The position numbers and the translations under genes are program-made. From Carallia brachiata (Eukaryota > Streptophyta > Magnoliopsida > Malpighiales > Rhizophoraceae): a DNA stretch of 64,000 nt. Of this stretch, positions 37,441 to 50,262 are shown one piece after another (position 1 is the stretch's first letter; the number at the start of each line of letters is the position of its first letter). The stretch spans positions 29,834-93,833 of the forward strand of contig JADCRB010000112.1 of the NCBI GenBank assembly GCA_021464245.1, in the 5' to 3' direction. The notes under the pieces were generated by a model, which did no database searches, had not been told where the DNA came from, and was given only the letters and a program-made list of their open reading frames with translations.

Positions 37441-38850
37441 TTTTTAAAAGAAAAAAAAGTTAAAACTACATCAAATNTAGTTTATGCTATTGACACTTAC
37501 ATTAATCTAATTTCTTTTTTTTTTTTTTGTAACACATCTTTGTGGACATATAATACATGTAATTGAATGTATACCATATATAAATTTGATCGATATCAAA
37601 CCAGCAATTATAGATATATGGTTTACATCTGCAGACATATGATTTGTACATATCAGTATTAAAGTACTAGTAAGTAGGAAGCATTGGACGGAAAATTTGA
37701 AATATTTAATGGTGACCTCCTATGTTAGATGAAATCAACTAGTAACTATAGATTCTTGACTTATACAGATCGATATCTTACATTTGTACGGATTGATGAG
37801 GAAAAAACTGTACGTACCCTAATTTTTGTCATTTCTTTTGTTTAGTTGATTGGTTTTGACTAAAATTTAAATTCAAAATTTTCAAATATAGGAACGATTA
37901 TACTAATGAGCTGTTGCTAATGAATTTTTTGCCCTATTTTTAAAATCAAGTTTTGACTTTTTTTTTTTAATTCAAAGAGATATCAAAATAAGTTTATATT
38001 TATGTTAATAACTTTCGCTTAGTCTAAGAATGACAGATTGCCTCATGTAAACAGTCCTAATAGTCTATTGGGGCTGGTTTCAATGACATTGTGGGAGATT
38101 ACATGGCCTTGTCCGCCATGGGCTTTTGTCACGTGATGTGCATTTGGGGCTGCCGATTCTTTTCTATTGGCCACGGTTTCGATTGGGTTATGTGGAACTT
38201 GGCTAGTCTTCTCTAAAATATGGCCTCGGCCCAACTTACAACAAATTCAAGTCTACTGTAGTCTTTCCGTGGCCTTTCCCACTGCACTAGATAGTGAAAT
38301 TACTCAATTTTTTCGAGTCGAAGCATTTTTTACTGAAACAACAAATTAAGAATTAATATAACGGAAAAATTTAGCTTAAATTAGTTAGTTATAGGAGTGG
38401 TTTCGGATGACTTTTGTTAGACTCTAATAAAAAGTATACTTATTTAGTGATTCAGTATAACAATTTTTACTAATTGTACGCAGTAAAACGATTTAATCTT
38501 TTAACGAATTTGTAAAGTATTACTCTTACTTTCTCATTTTCTTTAAAAATATATATAATTTGATTTTAGTTAATACTTTTATATTCTTTAGTTCATGACG
38601 GTGTATATTTTCAGTATCTGTCAAAACATTTTCTTTTATGCATTCTCCTCTTCTATTCTTGAAGCAGTGCCCAGCGTGCCAGGCATTTTGGTCTCCTCCG
38701 GATTCCCTTTAAATTGTCTAACAATTGAAAGAATCCCGCCTAAGGAAGCAAAATTACTCTAAAATTCCGATAAAAAAAATCACGAAAGACAATATGGTTA
38801 ATTACATTGTAAGTAACGTCATTAGGATGACTGACTGAGATTTGTAAGAC
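37441..38850. other. Spacer with one ambiguous base
   Basis: No gene was recognised. Position 37477 is an N. A G-box core cacgtg occurs near 38131 without an adjacent gene. Confidence 0.45.
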
Positions 38851-39344
38851 AGGATATATAATTTTTAGTCCTGAATCTTCACTTTTTTTTTTATAAGTTA
38901 TAAATTTTTTAACGTTTCATTTCAATTCTAAATTTTTTGATTTTTTGTCAAATCAGTCTTTTTATTTATAAAAAGTGATCAATCTATAATAAATGAGTTT
39001 AAATTAATAAAAATATTAAAAAAAGGTTAAATAAATGAATTAAATATTTTTTCAAAAACAAATGTGCACATAAAATATTTTTCTAATCAATAAATATACG
39101 AATTAAATATGCAAAGTGTATATTTTTCATAGAAAAAATTTTTAATTAGTATATTTAACCTTTTTTCAAATAATTTTTGTAAGGTCAAAATTATTTTTTT
39201 AATTGGTTGATTACTTTTCGTTAACAGATCGACTAATTAGATAAAAAATTAAAAAATTTAAGTTTAAATAAATCTCAACAAGATTTAGAACTCATATGTA
39301 AAAGAAAACTCTAAATTTTATAACTTTAAAATTGTATATCTCCA
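38851..39344. mobile_element. 494-bp MITE, second copy of the family nested in Copia-1
   Basis: The interior is the reverse complement of 5054-5553 over most of its length: for example ttggttgattacttttcgtt near 39213 against aacgaaaagtgatcaatcta near 5176, and aaatatacgaattaaatatg near 39091. Flanking ttgtaagac (38842-38850) and ttgtaacac (39345-39353) make a 9-bp target duplication with one mismatch. Ends ggatatataa and gtatatctcc match the first copy. Confidence 0.83.
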
Positions 39345-39913
39345 TTGTAACACACTAGGTAGAAGAAAATTGGAAAGATCTCAACTTATCGAATTGGCAT
39401 GAGACAATGTTCTCATGCGAGATGGTAAGTGTTCGAACTTCCACCTCCTCTCACCCTCCCTACCCTATATAGATTTGCCGTTCATTTCAAAATACAAAAC
39501 GATAGAAGAAAACTTATAAAAAATTAGGTGCCAAAACATGGTAAGACTAAACCTTGTTTGTCTTTTTTTTTTTTTTTTTGAGTTGTACATATTAGAAATT
39601 TAACTCTAAATATAAAACTTAGAGTTTATATGACTACTACTAAATGTTGTGGCTCCGAATGTCCGTTAATTTTTTTAACAAGTCAGTCCTAATTTTTATT
39701 TCATGGTTAGCAATACTAAAATTTATTGCATTATAAAAAAGAACGAAAAAAAAAAAAAGCAAAAAAGGATATCTTTCTTCTTAACCTTAAGCCCACCTAT
39801 GGGTGAAAAAAATTAATAAGGCGAGAATCTCAAGCGGAAGGAAATCCCAAGTTTATGCCCCACTCCTCTAAAACTCAGCTTATTCGTGCTAGTCCAGACA
39901 CTGCCAACTCCTT

Positions 39914-39920
39914 TATAAAT
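39914..39920 (+). promoter_or_regulatory. TATA box of the first barwin/PR-4 gene
   Basis: TATAAAT lies 103 bp before the ATG at 40017. The same ctttataaattga-type context is repeated before the other two copies, which supports a real core promoter. Confidence 0.7.
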
Positions 39921-40016
39921 TGAGTCGCCCGGCCCAATTTCATGCAACAAATCATTCAGAAATCACACACAATAAAAAAGAAAAAAGAAAAAAGAAACCC
40001 AAAAAAAGGAAGAAGA

Positions 40017-40876
40017 ATGGTGAAATTAAGCCTGGCAGACATGATCATTTTTGCTGTAATGGCCACTTCCGCTGGATGTGAGCAGGATTCGGATTGCCCC
40101 AACAACATGTGTTGTGCGGAATCAGATGAATGTGGTTACGGTCCAAAATTTTGTTGTCACCCCAGTTCTAATATCGGTATCAAAGGGTCTAGTGATGCTA
40201 ATAATTTCCTGAATGCTACTCTCCGATCTTACAAAGCTGAGGAAAAACATTGGGACTTAAAGGCTGCCGACGTTTATTGCTCGACATGGGATGCCGGCAA
40301 GCCATTGGCCTGGCGTAAGAAGTACGGTTGGGCTGCTTTTTGTGCAACCAATGGTCCAAAAGACCAAGAAGCTTGTGGCAAATGCTTGAAAGTAAGTGAA
40401 GACCTATATATGGAAAAAATTAGAGAGGAGTGGGAAATAGACGGATGGAAATGTGGCGTGAGAGAGGGAGAGGTGTGAGTCGTATGGAATTACACAATTT
40501 TTTTTTTTTAAAGAAACATGTGATGTCCATTTGGTTAAATAGGTTTATAGACAAAAAATGAAATGTGCATATAACTATAAAAAAAATTGACTGCGTCTAC
40601 ATCCATGTAGCTGGACCTATATATATATATATATATATATATATGAATAGAAGATGCTTGTTATCTTTATCATTTTTATTTTTTTTTCCTTTTTTATAAT
40701 AGGTGATAAATATCGCAACTGGATCTCATGACATAGTGAGAATTGTTGATAAATGCAACAACAAAAAAGGTTTGAACTTGGATACTAAAGTATTTCAGAA
40801 GTTGGATACCAATAGACATGGCCAGTTGCTAAACTACCTTACTTTGAAGTATGAGATTGTGGATTGCAAGGATTGA
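40017..40876 (+). CDS. Barwin-domain (PR-4-type) protein with a degenerate hevein-like domain
   Basis: Two exons, 40017-40391 and 40703-40876, join at a gtaagt donor and ataatag acceptor to give 182 residues. Residues 1-20 form a hydrophobic signal peptide, so the product is probably secreted. Residues about 20-48 are a cysteine-rich hevein-like segment (CPNNMCC and ECGYGPKFCC) in which the Trp/Tyr cluster that binds chitin in hevein is replaced by acidic residues. The barwin domain (about 63-182) keeps six cysteines (VYCSTWD, AAFCATNG, EACGKCLK, RIVDKCNN, EIVDCKD). PR-4 proteins are defence proteins, often antifungal with RNase or DNase activity. The gene is the first of three tandem copies and the only open one. 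The intron carries an AT microsatellite. The loss of aromatic residues suggests it no longer binds chitin through this domain. Confidence 0.87.
40618..40644. repeat. (TA)n microsatellite in the PR-4 intron
   Basis: About 13 uninterrupted TA units lie within the intron between the two barwin exons, about 60 bp before the acceptor. Confidence 0.9.
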
Positions 40877-43800
40877 AGCATTTGCCCACCATAACTCCTA
40901 GTAACAACATCATATTGCTACAAATGATATAATAAATGCACGGCAATAGTCACAATATGCTTATATACATACATACACACACGCACCAAAAATGATAATT
41001 ATCCTATGGCATGTTAATGGGTTTAAAACTTGTGCTTGGTCAATGTATTGTTTTCATTTTGGAATCATGATAATAACCACTACTACAGCTTTCAATTAAG
41101 CATTTCATTCCTAATAATGCCCTTTTCTTTTCCCAGAAAAATCGAGCAAATCTGCATTGTTGTTTGAGCAATTTCTCTTTAAATTGTCAGACGAATCCGA
41201 AAATTTGATTGTACCAATTGGCAGTTGCCTACTTCTTTGAAAAATTTTGTTGGTGGAAAAATTAATTAAAGACTTGCGAGTCAATGATTTAACCTACAGG
41301 CTACGGCATGTCGTGATTGCAAAGCAGAAGTATTTTATTGAGCGGGACAGTTTCACTAACTCAAGCATTCTTGCGTGCGAGAGGCATTTAACAAAGAGTC
41401 TTGTAAAATAAAAAATAATTATAAAGTAATTATAAAAATGAGTTTAATTTATAAAAAATAAAAAAATTTATTTATTTTATTATTAATATGTTCTAAATAT
41501 GCTTAATATTATCTTAAGTCTTAATTTAAAGAAATTATTTTCAGATTTTTTTTAAAAAAATTTTATTATTTATGATTATTCTATGACAATTTTTTATTTC
41601 TTATTAATTTTTTAAAATAAATTATAGGAGAATAAGCTTAATTAATAGAACGTCCTTTGATTGTGCGAAGACTTCGAAACCCATGTGGGAAACCACGAGA
41701 GTCAACCATGCGAATAGAAAATACATAAAAGAAGCAAAAGGTCCAACGAAAAAAAATTCATTTTTTAATGGCGATTAACCCAAGAAAGACTCTCATTAAG
41801 TTAGCAATTTTCTTTTTGAAAATTTCAGGCAAGTTAATTGGACTAATGAAAAATAATTAAAGAGATAAACAAGGATCAAACGAAAAGGGACTCAAAATAA
41901 AACAATATAATAATTAAAGAATTCCAAAAACAGTTTTTTTTTTGGATCAATAGAAACAAAGTAATAATTAAAAAGACAAGTAAGATCAGATGAAAATAAA
42001 CGCAATTGAATAAAACAATAATTAAATATCTTAGAAAGGTTAATTTGCATAAGTAGTACTAGTAGTCAGAAAAGAATTCAAAAGAATTCAGGATAAGATG
42101 AAAATGACCAAATAATAAGACAAAAAAAAAGTAAATAGTACGTAGGGATTTATTACACTGGCACATTTGAGTAAGTACGTATTTAATTAATAATATTTAA
42201 TAATTATTTATCTTTTTTAAAATTTAATATACTTTTCACAGTTTACAAATTTCAGTATATTCACTACACAATCTCTTAAACGAGTCCTCTTACCTTTTCC
42301 GTAGCGGGTAAATGATACCTACAAAAATGTCAAAGATTCATCTCCAAGGACTTTTTTTGTAAAGTCAACGTATTTATTAAGCCCAAATAAGAACATGATT
42401 ACAAAACTATCCGCATTGATTATGTTCCAACAGAGTGATACAACTACGGAAAAGAGAAAATTAAGTGAATTATTTAAATTGAGATACATGTAAAAACTTA
42501 GAGATATAAGTTATCAAATAATTAAATTAAAAAATAATTAATTTATAAGATATTATAAGATAAATTACATATTTATTTATATTTTTTAAAAAATGAGTTA
42601 TACAGTAATACTTACGCAAAAAAAAAAAAAAAAAACCAAAACTATGTAGGGTTCATTAATCACGGAAGCCAATTAAGGCTCCAGGAATCTTGTCTTTATA
42701 TCACTAATGATTGCTTCGGCTATCCCACTTTATCTTCATGGAGTGGGAACACTCTCGTCTCTTTTACCATCTTTATAAAGCCTTTTTTATCTTCGGATTT
42801 GTCCCAAACAAAAAAACAAAAAGAAGATAAATATATTAATTGTAATTTTGTTATTGAGACAACATTGTTGAAAAATTAATTTAAGGCCTTCATCGATAAT
42901 CCATCATTCTTTGGAGAAGTTTTAACACTTATATTCTTCTGTGAATTTATTATATAATCTTCTAGCGAAGGCGATCTCAAAAAATATATTTATACACGTG
43001 TGTGTGGGTGTACGTGCATGTAAAGGTTGGCGCGCTGGACATATATTTGCACTATTGCGTAAGTAAACTGAAGATTTGAACTCTTATTCTTCCTCAAAAC
43101 AAATTTCACAAAATTTATTGTCTTGATTTTTGCCCTTATTTATTTGTACACTGAGGCAAAATTGTTTTCAGACTTGCGCATTTTACAGTCACAAAATATT
43201 AATGAACTTTAAAAGTGGAAGGTCCGTCCATAAATTTTTAATAGTTAGTAACAGATCACATATTTGTCATCACACTAAAAGTTTAAACTTTTAGTAGATG
43301 AAAATTTTTCGTAAACATTCAGAGTTGCATTTAACATTAAAGAACAGAATCCTTTTAAGCGCCACAAGCCTATTGAATCCAGGAAAAAAAAAAAAACGCT
43401 ATATATTTAGCCAACACGAACAACTATGCGATCAATGTCAAATTGTCGCACCTTCGACGAGTGTCCCAATGCATCTAAGTATATTTTCCATCGATCGGGG
43501 CATAATTTTTTAGAGTCCAATTAAATTGTTGCGAAAAAGTGAGACGTGAAGTAGAAACATTGCAATCATCCGCTTTATTTTTGCAATTAGATTTGTTTAT
43601 GCAATAAAAAAATAAAAAATAATTTTATTATTTGGTGCTAAAAAAAGCTTCTGATGCAAATATAGATATATATATAACAATATGTTAATTTTGCATTTCA
43701 CTTTTTTTGTAATTCTATATCTCTTTTGAATTTTTTGTTTGACAAAGGTTTCTTTGATCTCAAACATTCGAAAAATCTTTCATGCAAGCAAAGGATCCTA

Positions 43801-44500
43801 AAAATGAAAATTTTCCAGCGTACGTTTCCTTTACCGGAAAATCTTTGTTGTCCCAAACGTCGAAAAATGACAAACAAATGGATTCTTTTTAACCAAGGCT
43901 ATCTCATCTTTCGGATGGGTACTTCTACGAGATATCGTTCGTTTTAGAATTATTTACAGTTCGGCAGGATTGTCTTATCTGATAAGTCAATCAACGTAAA
44001 AATATGACGAGTACAATGAAGAGAAATGGGTTACAATCTAAAAACAAAACAAAGATAATTCATTATTCATTTTGTCAGGAAGCCACTACTCGTGTGGACA
44101 TGATATATAGCGATTGGGATTGGGAACGAGATGACGAGGGAAAGCTGATTTTAATTTTCAGTTAGAAATCCTGTTTTTTAACTAGTTTAATTATATATAT
44201 ATTAATTGCAAGTTTAAATATGTTTATCAGAATAATACACTATGTACTTCCAATTTTAGCATATATTACTCATCTAATAGATTATGCATTAGGGCTGCGG
44301 ATGCAACGAATATGACCATAGAGCGAATATATATCTTTGCCAGAAAAACCGGGAAAAATAGGAAATCTTCCCTAACCCTCGATCATTCAACTAAAAACTA
44401 AATAAACAAGGCGAGAACATCAGAACAAAGGAATTCCAAAGTTATGCCCAAACTAACACGAAGCACTCCTCTAAAATTAAAACCATGGATTCTTTCGTAT
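40877..44500. other. Spacer between PR-4 copies 1 and 2
   Basis: AT-rich, no gene recognised. The segment at about 41400-41640 resembles 23400-23690 (shared aataattataaaaatgagttta), so it is a dispersed AT-rich repeat. Open frames at 43298-43513 and 43726-43947 have no recognisable family. Confidence 0.5.
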
Positions 44501-44521
44501 ATCGGGACGTTCGCCGCTTCC

Positions 44522-44528
44522 TATAAAT
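44522..44528 (+). promoter_or_regulatory. TATA box of PR-4 copy 2
   Basis: TATAAAT in cttcctataaattcagg, 83 bp before the inferred ATG at 44605. It is conserved with the copies at 39914 and 47968. Confidence 0.6.
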
Positions 44529-44604
44529 TCAGGCGCATAGGAAACTTCATGCAACAAAGCCTAGACTCAAAAAAACAAAAGACTTGTAAGCATTTGTAAA
44601 CAAA

Positions 44605-45462
44605 ATGAGAAAATCAGGCTATCCACAGCATTCTTTTTCTTCGTGGTAGGCGTAGCCGCTGCCATTGCATGTTACATAGAGACGATTGCTCCGGTAGTTT
44701 ATGCTGCGATGCACCGGCACCTGTAAGACGGATCAATCTGCTTGCGCACAATCCTTGTTACTGGTGACGTCGTCGTCGGAGACGGAAATAATACTAATTA
44801 TGTGAAAGCTACTCTGCGTTCATTCAACGCCGACCAGAAAAATTGGGACTTGAAGGCTGCAAATTTTTATTGCTCCAAGTGGTATGCTGATAAGCCATTG
44901 GCTTGGCGAAAGAAGTACAGTTGGGCTGCCTTTTGTGCACCGAATGGTCCTAAGGACCAAGAAGCTTGTGGGAGATGCTTAAAAGTAAGTCCCCATATGT
45001 ACACCTTTTTTATTTTTTTTGGGTCTTAGTGGCCATCACGAGGAAGGGGATGGTAAAGAGGAGGATTACTTGGGCATCGAATTCCATTTCTGTCAATTAA
45101 AAGTCTTAACTGCCAACCACCATACTTATGCAAGTCCTGATGTACATTTATATATAATGCTGATCTTAATATATAATTGGCCACTATAAATGTGGAATAA
45201 CATGTATTTGAGATGAGAATATTAGAAATAATTGTTGGATATATGAGGGATTTAAAATTTTATCTATTTATTATGTTGTAGGTGGTAAATGTTGGCAACT
45301 GGAGCTCGCGAAATACTGAGATTGTCGATAAATGTACCAATAAAGGAGGCTTGGAGTTGGACAGTGCAACATTTGAAAAATTGGACGGTACCGGACAAGG
45401 CAGCGTCAGGCTACCTTAATGTGAAGTACAAATTGGTGCATTGCAGGGATGAAGTACTCTGA
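44605..45462 (+). pseudogene. Barwin/PR-4 pseudogene, copy 2
   Basis: Exon 1 (44605-44984) and exon 2 (45282-45462) keep gtaagt and ttgtag splice sites. A one-base loss near 44615 shifts the signal-peptide frame into a TAG, and the cysteine-rich segment (DDCSGSLCC) is followed by a stop. The barwin part of exon 1 is open: NWDLKAANFYCSKW, then [16 protein letters not shown], then EACGRCLK. Exon 2 has several small indels around IVDKCTNKGGLELDS and near its end, where it reads GSVRLP then stop. The gene is a decayed tandem duplicate. Confidence 0.88.
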
Positions 45463-47960
45463 AGACACAACATAAGACTCTACAACTTGTGGAAGAAGTG
45501 TTTCTTCTCTTTAAGTGTCGAATAAAGTGCTTTTTAAAAGGCTAGACTTCCTTAAATAATACTTTGAGGCAATAAGACACCTTGTGTCCTGTTTTTAATC
45601 TATTAACCTTGTGTCATTTTTATGGGGTATCTCTGTGTTTCACAACTGTATTATCTCTTATCAGTTTGAAATAATGACAACAACCACTCATAGATGAGTG
45701 TCTCTGATCGCTTCTAGATATGTTCTGTAAAGTTTACTTGTTCTTACTATAGAGAATCCTACAATTATAAGAAATTAGATTATAAAAATTTTTTACAATG
45801 GTTAATATCGAGTACATAATCATAGTATTCTGTTATTATTGAAGGATTATCTAGCACGTATAAAGAGGCCAAAAAAAAAAAGAAAGAATAATTGAAGACT
45901 TTCATTAATTAGATAAATGACTGTACCCTTTGACACTTCGTTCCAAAGCAGACCATAGGAGAGTCATACTCGTTGCTGGTTCGTGGGATAACAATAATTC
46001 TAATGGACCTTGAAAATTTTGAATCGATGTTATTTAGATAAATAAAACAAGAGAAACTAATGCAATAATCGCAGATGGCTTGCAAAACAAGAGATCTTAA
46101 TGCAACTTCATTTACAATAAGACTGATAAAATGTACAATAAATCGTTAATTGTATTTACAAACATTTTATTATAAATTGTATTTATCTTATGCATATTTA
46201 ACCAATTGACTTTGTCGTACATCTTATTATTTTTGACATAAAACTTAAATTTTCACCCCAAAAAAAAAAAACAAAGAGTATGTGGTTCACACATTGCCAC
46301 TCACTCACTCCGTTACATCCTAAGATAAATGTTTCTCTCCGGCCGTCCAACTTTATTGAATAATAATACCAACATAAAATAGGCACAAAGGATGGAAACG
46401 TTAAATCTATTCACAAGAGGAAAATTTGCTTTTACTGAATTGTCAATATATTTTTGTAAATTACGAATGAGATATATTCTATTGATATTAAGTCCTTTTT
46501 AGTATTGAATTTTAGTAAGAACCAATTAAAAAAAAAGTATTTCATAGATTAATGTTGAAATTTCGTTGGAGGACCAATGATTTCGCTCAACCTCTTGATA
46601 TGTTTTTTTTTTTTTAATTTCCCAGAATCGATATCATTAATAGTGCAAAAACCAACATCTAAGCTACTTTGGCCAAGTGCATAAACTAAGTACACCATTC
46701 CTACATATTATAACAAAGTCCAAAATCCCCGACAATCACAAAACACCGTTGCTCCGAATTCTGTCATTCTTTATATACAACGAAATCGGCTAAGCTATAC
46801 AAAAGCTGGACCCATCATAACGGACAAAATCTCCAAAAGTATAAGACATTAAAATCCGGCTGAACACTTTTACGTAAGGGCAACGTAATTATAAACAAAA
46901 AAAAGATAGAAGAAACTTCTTCTTTTTAGGACATGGGGTTTATCAATGATTTTTTTTGTTGGAGTGATAACTGATAAACATTTCTTCGCTCGATTGGTAT
47001 TAATAATATCATCTTCGAGAACAATGTCAATATTTTGTTTTTGAACAGGTAAAATGCATGCATTTGCAAGTATACAAATTTAAGACTTTGTATGGATGCA
47101 CGACATTATGTTTTAAAATTGTGTAGTTCATGCGTTGAGTAGAATCGTGATAGCACGCAAAATTTTCCCTAAAGGGGTTTATTGTTGAAAAACATAAAAA
47201 TCATAGAAATTAGGCATGCATTCAAACACAGGTCGGTACCAACATCCTGGCTAGCACCCCCAAGGCATCGCCTAAAGCCGCTGTCTGGTGTCGAAGTATA
47301 AGATATAAATTTTATATTGAAAATAAAGAAGGAGAAAAGCAACATAAATTTAGAACTAATAACCAACCATAATCTTAGATATTAAATGTTATTTGCTTTT
47401 TTCCCTCTAGTGAACTATTTAAATTATCAGGCCTACACTTATTCAGCTCAAAAGGCCCACATAGCAACAGAGACTAAAAAACATAACCAACTGGACACTA
47501 AATAACCAACCATAATTTTAAAACATTGATCAACTTAAATATTGGCTGTCAAATGTCAATTACCATAAACTTCGGTATCCTGCCGGCTCTAAAGCAATTA
47601 AATTTTTTTTAGCCCGTCTATTAACGTTAAATAGTTGCATCTTTTGGTTTGATAAGTGGCCAAATGCAAATGTATCAGACAATTAATATGCGTGCGAATA
47701 TTTGTACAAGAAAATGTTATGAAGATACGCGTTTTTGTTTAATACGCAAATGTTATGAATGACATGACAATATGATTCAAGATCCTGATCATTCATCCAA
47801 CTATTATAAAGGCGCAACCAATGGTCTAGAATATTATTGACAGAATAAATTCAAAACACTTACTAAGATTCATGATTAGCTATGAGATATATATATAAAC
47901 TATGTACATGAAAAAATATATAAATATACACACATTTTTAAGGAAGAAAAAGACATGGGC
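45463..47960. other. Spacer between PR-4 copies 2 and 3
   Basis: AT-rich without recognised genes. The minus-strand frames at 46198-46386 and 47169-47366 have no family I recognise. Confidence 0.5.
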
Positions 47961-47967
47961 CACTTCT

Positions 47968-47974
47968 TATAAAT
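47968..47974 (+). promoter_or_regulatory. TATA box of PR-4 copy 3
   Basis: TATAAAT in cttcttataaattgaagc, 70 bp before the ATG at 48038. It is conserved with the other two copies. Confidence 0.6.
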
Positions 47975-48037
47975 TGAAGCACACTGAATTAATCTCTTGC
48001 AACAAAGAGGGAAAGATCATTTTATAGAGGTAAAAAA

Positions 48038-48757
48038 ATGAGGAGGTTCAGGCTAGGCACAACATTCTTTTTCTTCATGGCAACCATTGCCATTGCATAT
48101 GCAGTATGGTACAGCGATGACTACTGCCCGGGCGAAGAATGCTGTAACAAGTATTGCCAATGTGTGCTAGATAAATCTGTGTGAATGGAAAAATTTTTAC
48201 CAGTGTCCTTGGAGGTGAAAATGATGCTAATTTATGTGAACGCTACTTTACATTCATTCAAGGCTCAGCAAAAACGATGGGACTTGAAGGCTGCAAATGC
48301 TTATTGCTCGACTTGGGATGCCAATAAGCCATTGGCTTGGCGTAGGAAGTATAGTTGGGCGGCCTTTTGTGCGCCTAATGGTCGAAAGGTCCAAGAAGTC
48401 TGCGGTAAATGCTTGAAGGTAAAGTTTAGATCACTTAAGGCACTATTCTTAAAGTTATTTACGTATGCTCGTGTTAATTATACGAGTAATAAGCAAGTCT
48501 TGTGTTCGAGAAAGAGTGACTAAAAATATTATTGGATATAACAGAGGGATTTTAATGTTTAATTTTGTTTTTTTATGCATGTAGGTGACAAATGCTGCAA
48601 GTGGGGTTCATGAAAATAGTGAGAATTGTTGATAAATGCAGTAATAAGGAGGTTTGCGTTGCACAGTTTAGCATTTGGAAAATTGGATAGCAGTGGGCGA
48701 GGCAAATTACAAGGTAAACTTGTGGTGAAATAAGAATTTGTGGACTGCAAAGATTGA
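48038..48757 (+). pseudogene. Barwin/PR-4 pseudogene, copy 3
   Basis: The ATG at 48038 opens a signal peptide and cysteine-rich segment (DDYCPGEECCNKYCQC) that stops at 48182-48184. The barwin frame then continues in exon 1 to 48418 ([38 protein letters not shown]). A further extra base lies before [10 protein letters not shown]. Exon 2 (48585-48757, after gtag) has a one-base insertion just before the IVDKC block, giving an early TGA. Splice sites and the TATA box survive. It is a decayed duplicate of the intact copy. Confidence 0.87.
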
Positions 48758-49612
48758 AGTATTTGCCAAGCAGAACCCATTGTGATGATGACAGAAGAAT
48801 TTATTCCCGAAATAAAAATTAAAGACAGTAATTACTATTCTCTGTGATAATGTTAACGGGGGCATGTCCTTGTTATCCCTTGCTATATGTATTTTGATCT
48901 TCTTTTTGAAATAATGATAATTAAACACAACTAATGCAAAGTTCAAGTGTCTCTGTAAAGCGTAAATTTCGAGCCTAAAACAATTAAACTCGAAAATACA
49001 AAAATAAATTACAAATAAAATTGTAAAGTAAAAGAAAATTTACGTGGGGTCGATCTCCGTAGATCCTCCGATTAGTGTTCCTTTTTTGACTCCGTCAAGG
49101 GCTGCACGAGCTTGATCCTGACAGAAATAATTTCCACTGCTTTTTCTTGAACTGGGTAGACTGAAACCGGATCTGATTTGGACGTTTTGACTACGGTTAA
49201 GAACCGCAGAGACCTGATCTGAGCCGATCTGGCTTAATTTCACCGAGGGTCGAAGAGACTTGTTCTCGGATGAGCTGCCTGGATTTTGCTGAGGGCCGTA
49301 TGAGGCTTAATCCCAGCCGGATTTGTAGTAATTTGATATTTTTAACTCTATATTCTCAGAAATTCAGATCTAGAACGATCCAAGAATATAAATTTAAAAA
49401 TAACTTTAGAAATGGAAACAGCAAATTTTTTGGGCTTTACCCCTGAAATATCTCTCAAAACGGAGTTAGGAGAGTATACTGCTAAGTAAAAGCACGTAAG
49501 AAAAGGAGAAATTTTCTTGAGAGATTTTCAAAATTTTCTTTTTCTCTCAAATTCTCTGAATTTTTCTGTTTACAGATTTGCTGAATGTGTTTTGAACTGA
49601 GGGGCATGGGCC

Positions 49613-49620
49613 TATTTATA
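49613..49620 (-). promoter_or_regulatory. LTR TATA box, copy 1
   Basis: On the minus strand ccctataaatagg reads as a TATA box, with the tandem subrepeats directly upstream. It is the likely core promoter of the element. Confidence 0.75.
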
Positions 49621-49629
49621 GGGTTTCCC

Positions 49630-49832
49630 CTCTCGTGTGAAAGCACGCGTGTGAAAGGCATAAGTCGACTTTTCCGTGTGAAAGGCATAAGTCGACTTTT
49701 CCGTGTGAAAGCACGCGTGAGAAAGGAATAAGTCGACTTTTCTGACTTTTCCGTGTGAAAGCATGCGTGAGAAAGGAATAAGTCGACTTTTCCGTGTGAA
49801 AGCACACATGCGAAAGGAATAAGTCGACTATT
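49630..49832 (-). repeat. LTR subrepeats upstream of the TATA box, copy 1
   Basis: Five or so related units of about 25-45 bp combine cgtgtgaaag, a variable cacgcgtg part and gcataagtcgactttt. They lie immediately upstream of the TATA box for minus-strand transcription. Such arrays in LTRs often act as enhancers; that role is inferred here. Confidence 0.8.
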
Positions 49833-49834
49833 GA

Positions 49835-49890
49835 CTTTTTTTTTTTTTTTCTTTTTTTTTTTTCTTCTTCTTCTTTTTTTTTTTTTTTTT
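49835..49890 (-). repeat. Low-complexity purine tract inside LTR start, copy 1
   Basis: On the minus strand this is an A-rich tract with aagaagaag interruptions near the 5' end of the LTR U3. Its length differs between the copies, consistent with slippage. Confidence 0.7.
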
Positions 49891-49900
49891 AATGTTTACA

Positions 49901-49913
49901 AATGCCCCCACTT
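49901..49913 (-). other. Polypurine tract, copy 1
   Basis: The minus-strand sequence agtgggggcatt directly precedes tgtaaacatt. It is the plus-strand primer site typical of plant Gypsy elements of this group. Confidence 0.75.
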
Positions 49914-50262
49914 CAGGGGTCGGTAAGGAAGAACTTTGCAGACGTGATCCGCACCGAGTCTTGAAGTCCAGTTTGAAACTTGGAAACGTCCTGATGAACA
50001 TTGAATCTTGGAGTCTTCTATCTTTGACCATGCTTGCTGTTGTTGGATCACAATAGGAACCCGATACGATCTTGAGAAAGTTAGCACCCCAGCCAATATA
50101 AAAATTGATATTCTGGTTCCAGGTGCGTTCGAGCTTCCATAGCCCGCAAAGGATTTTTTATATCTCTTAAAGTTCCAGAGCTCTGGTGAGGATGATCCAG
50201 TAGGCAAAGAACTTCAACCTCCCCAAGAGAAAGGCTCAGGACCTTGGAACTTCAAGACCGGC

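Larger units (their letters stand above)
48954..49900 (-). repeat. Gypsy copy 1 3' LTR (947 bp)
   Basis: On the minus strand it begins tgtaaacatt right after the polypurine tract and ends cgctttaca. The same boundaries recur in copy 2 (59172-60120), where the flanking DNA differs, which fixes the outer end. It contains a TATA box and tandem subrepeats. Confidence 0.85.

Noticed and set aside
38043..38349. Overlapping frames on both strands near 38.1 kb
   Set aside because: There are no domain signatures and they are short; the stretch is treated as spacer.
49482..49832. Several minus-strand frames rich in SHGKVDL and HTEKST repeats
   Set aside because: They are translations of the LTR subrepeats in three frames.
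49896..50207. 103-residue minus-strand frame ending at the polypurine tract, present in both copies
   Set aside because: No family is recognised and the frame runs into the LTR boundary; near-identity of the copies explains its conservation.
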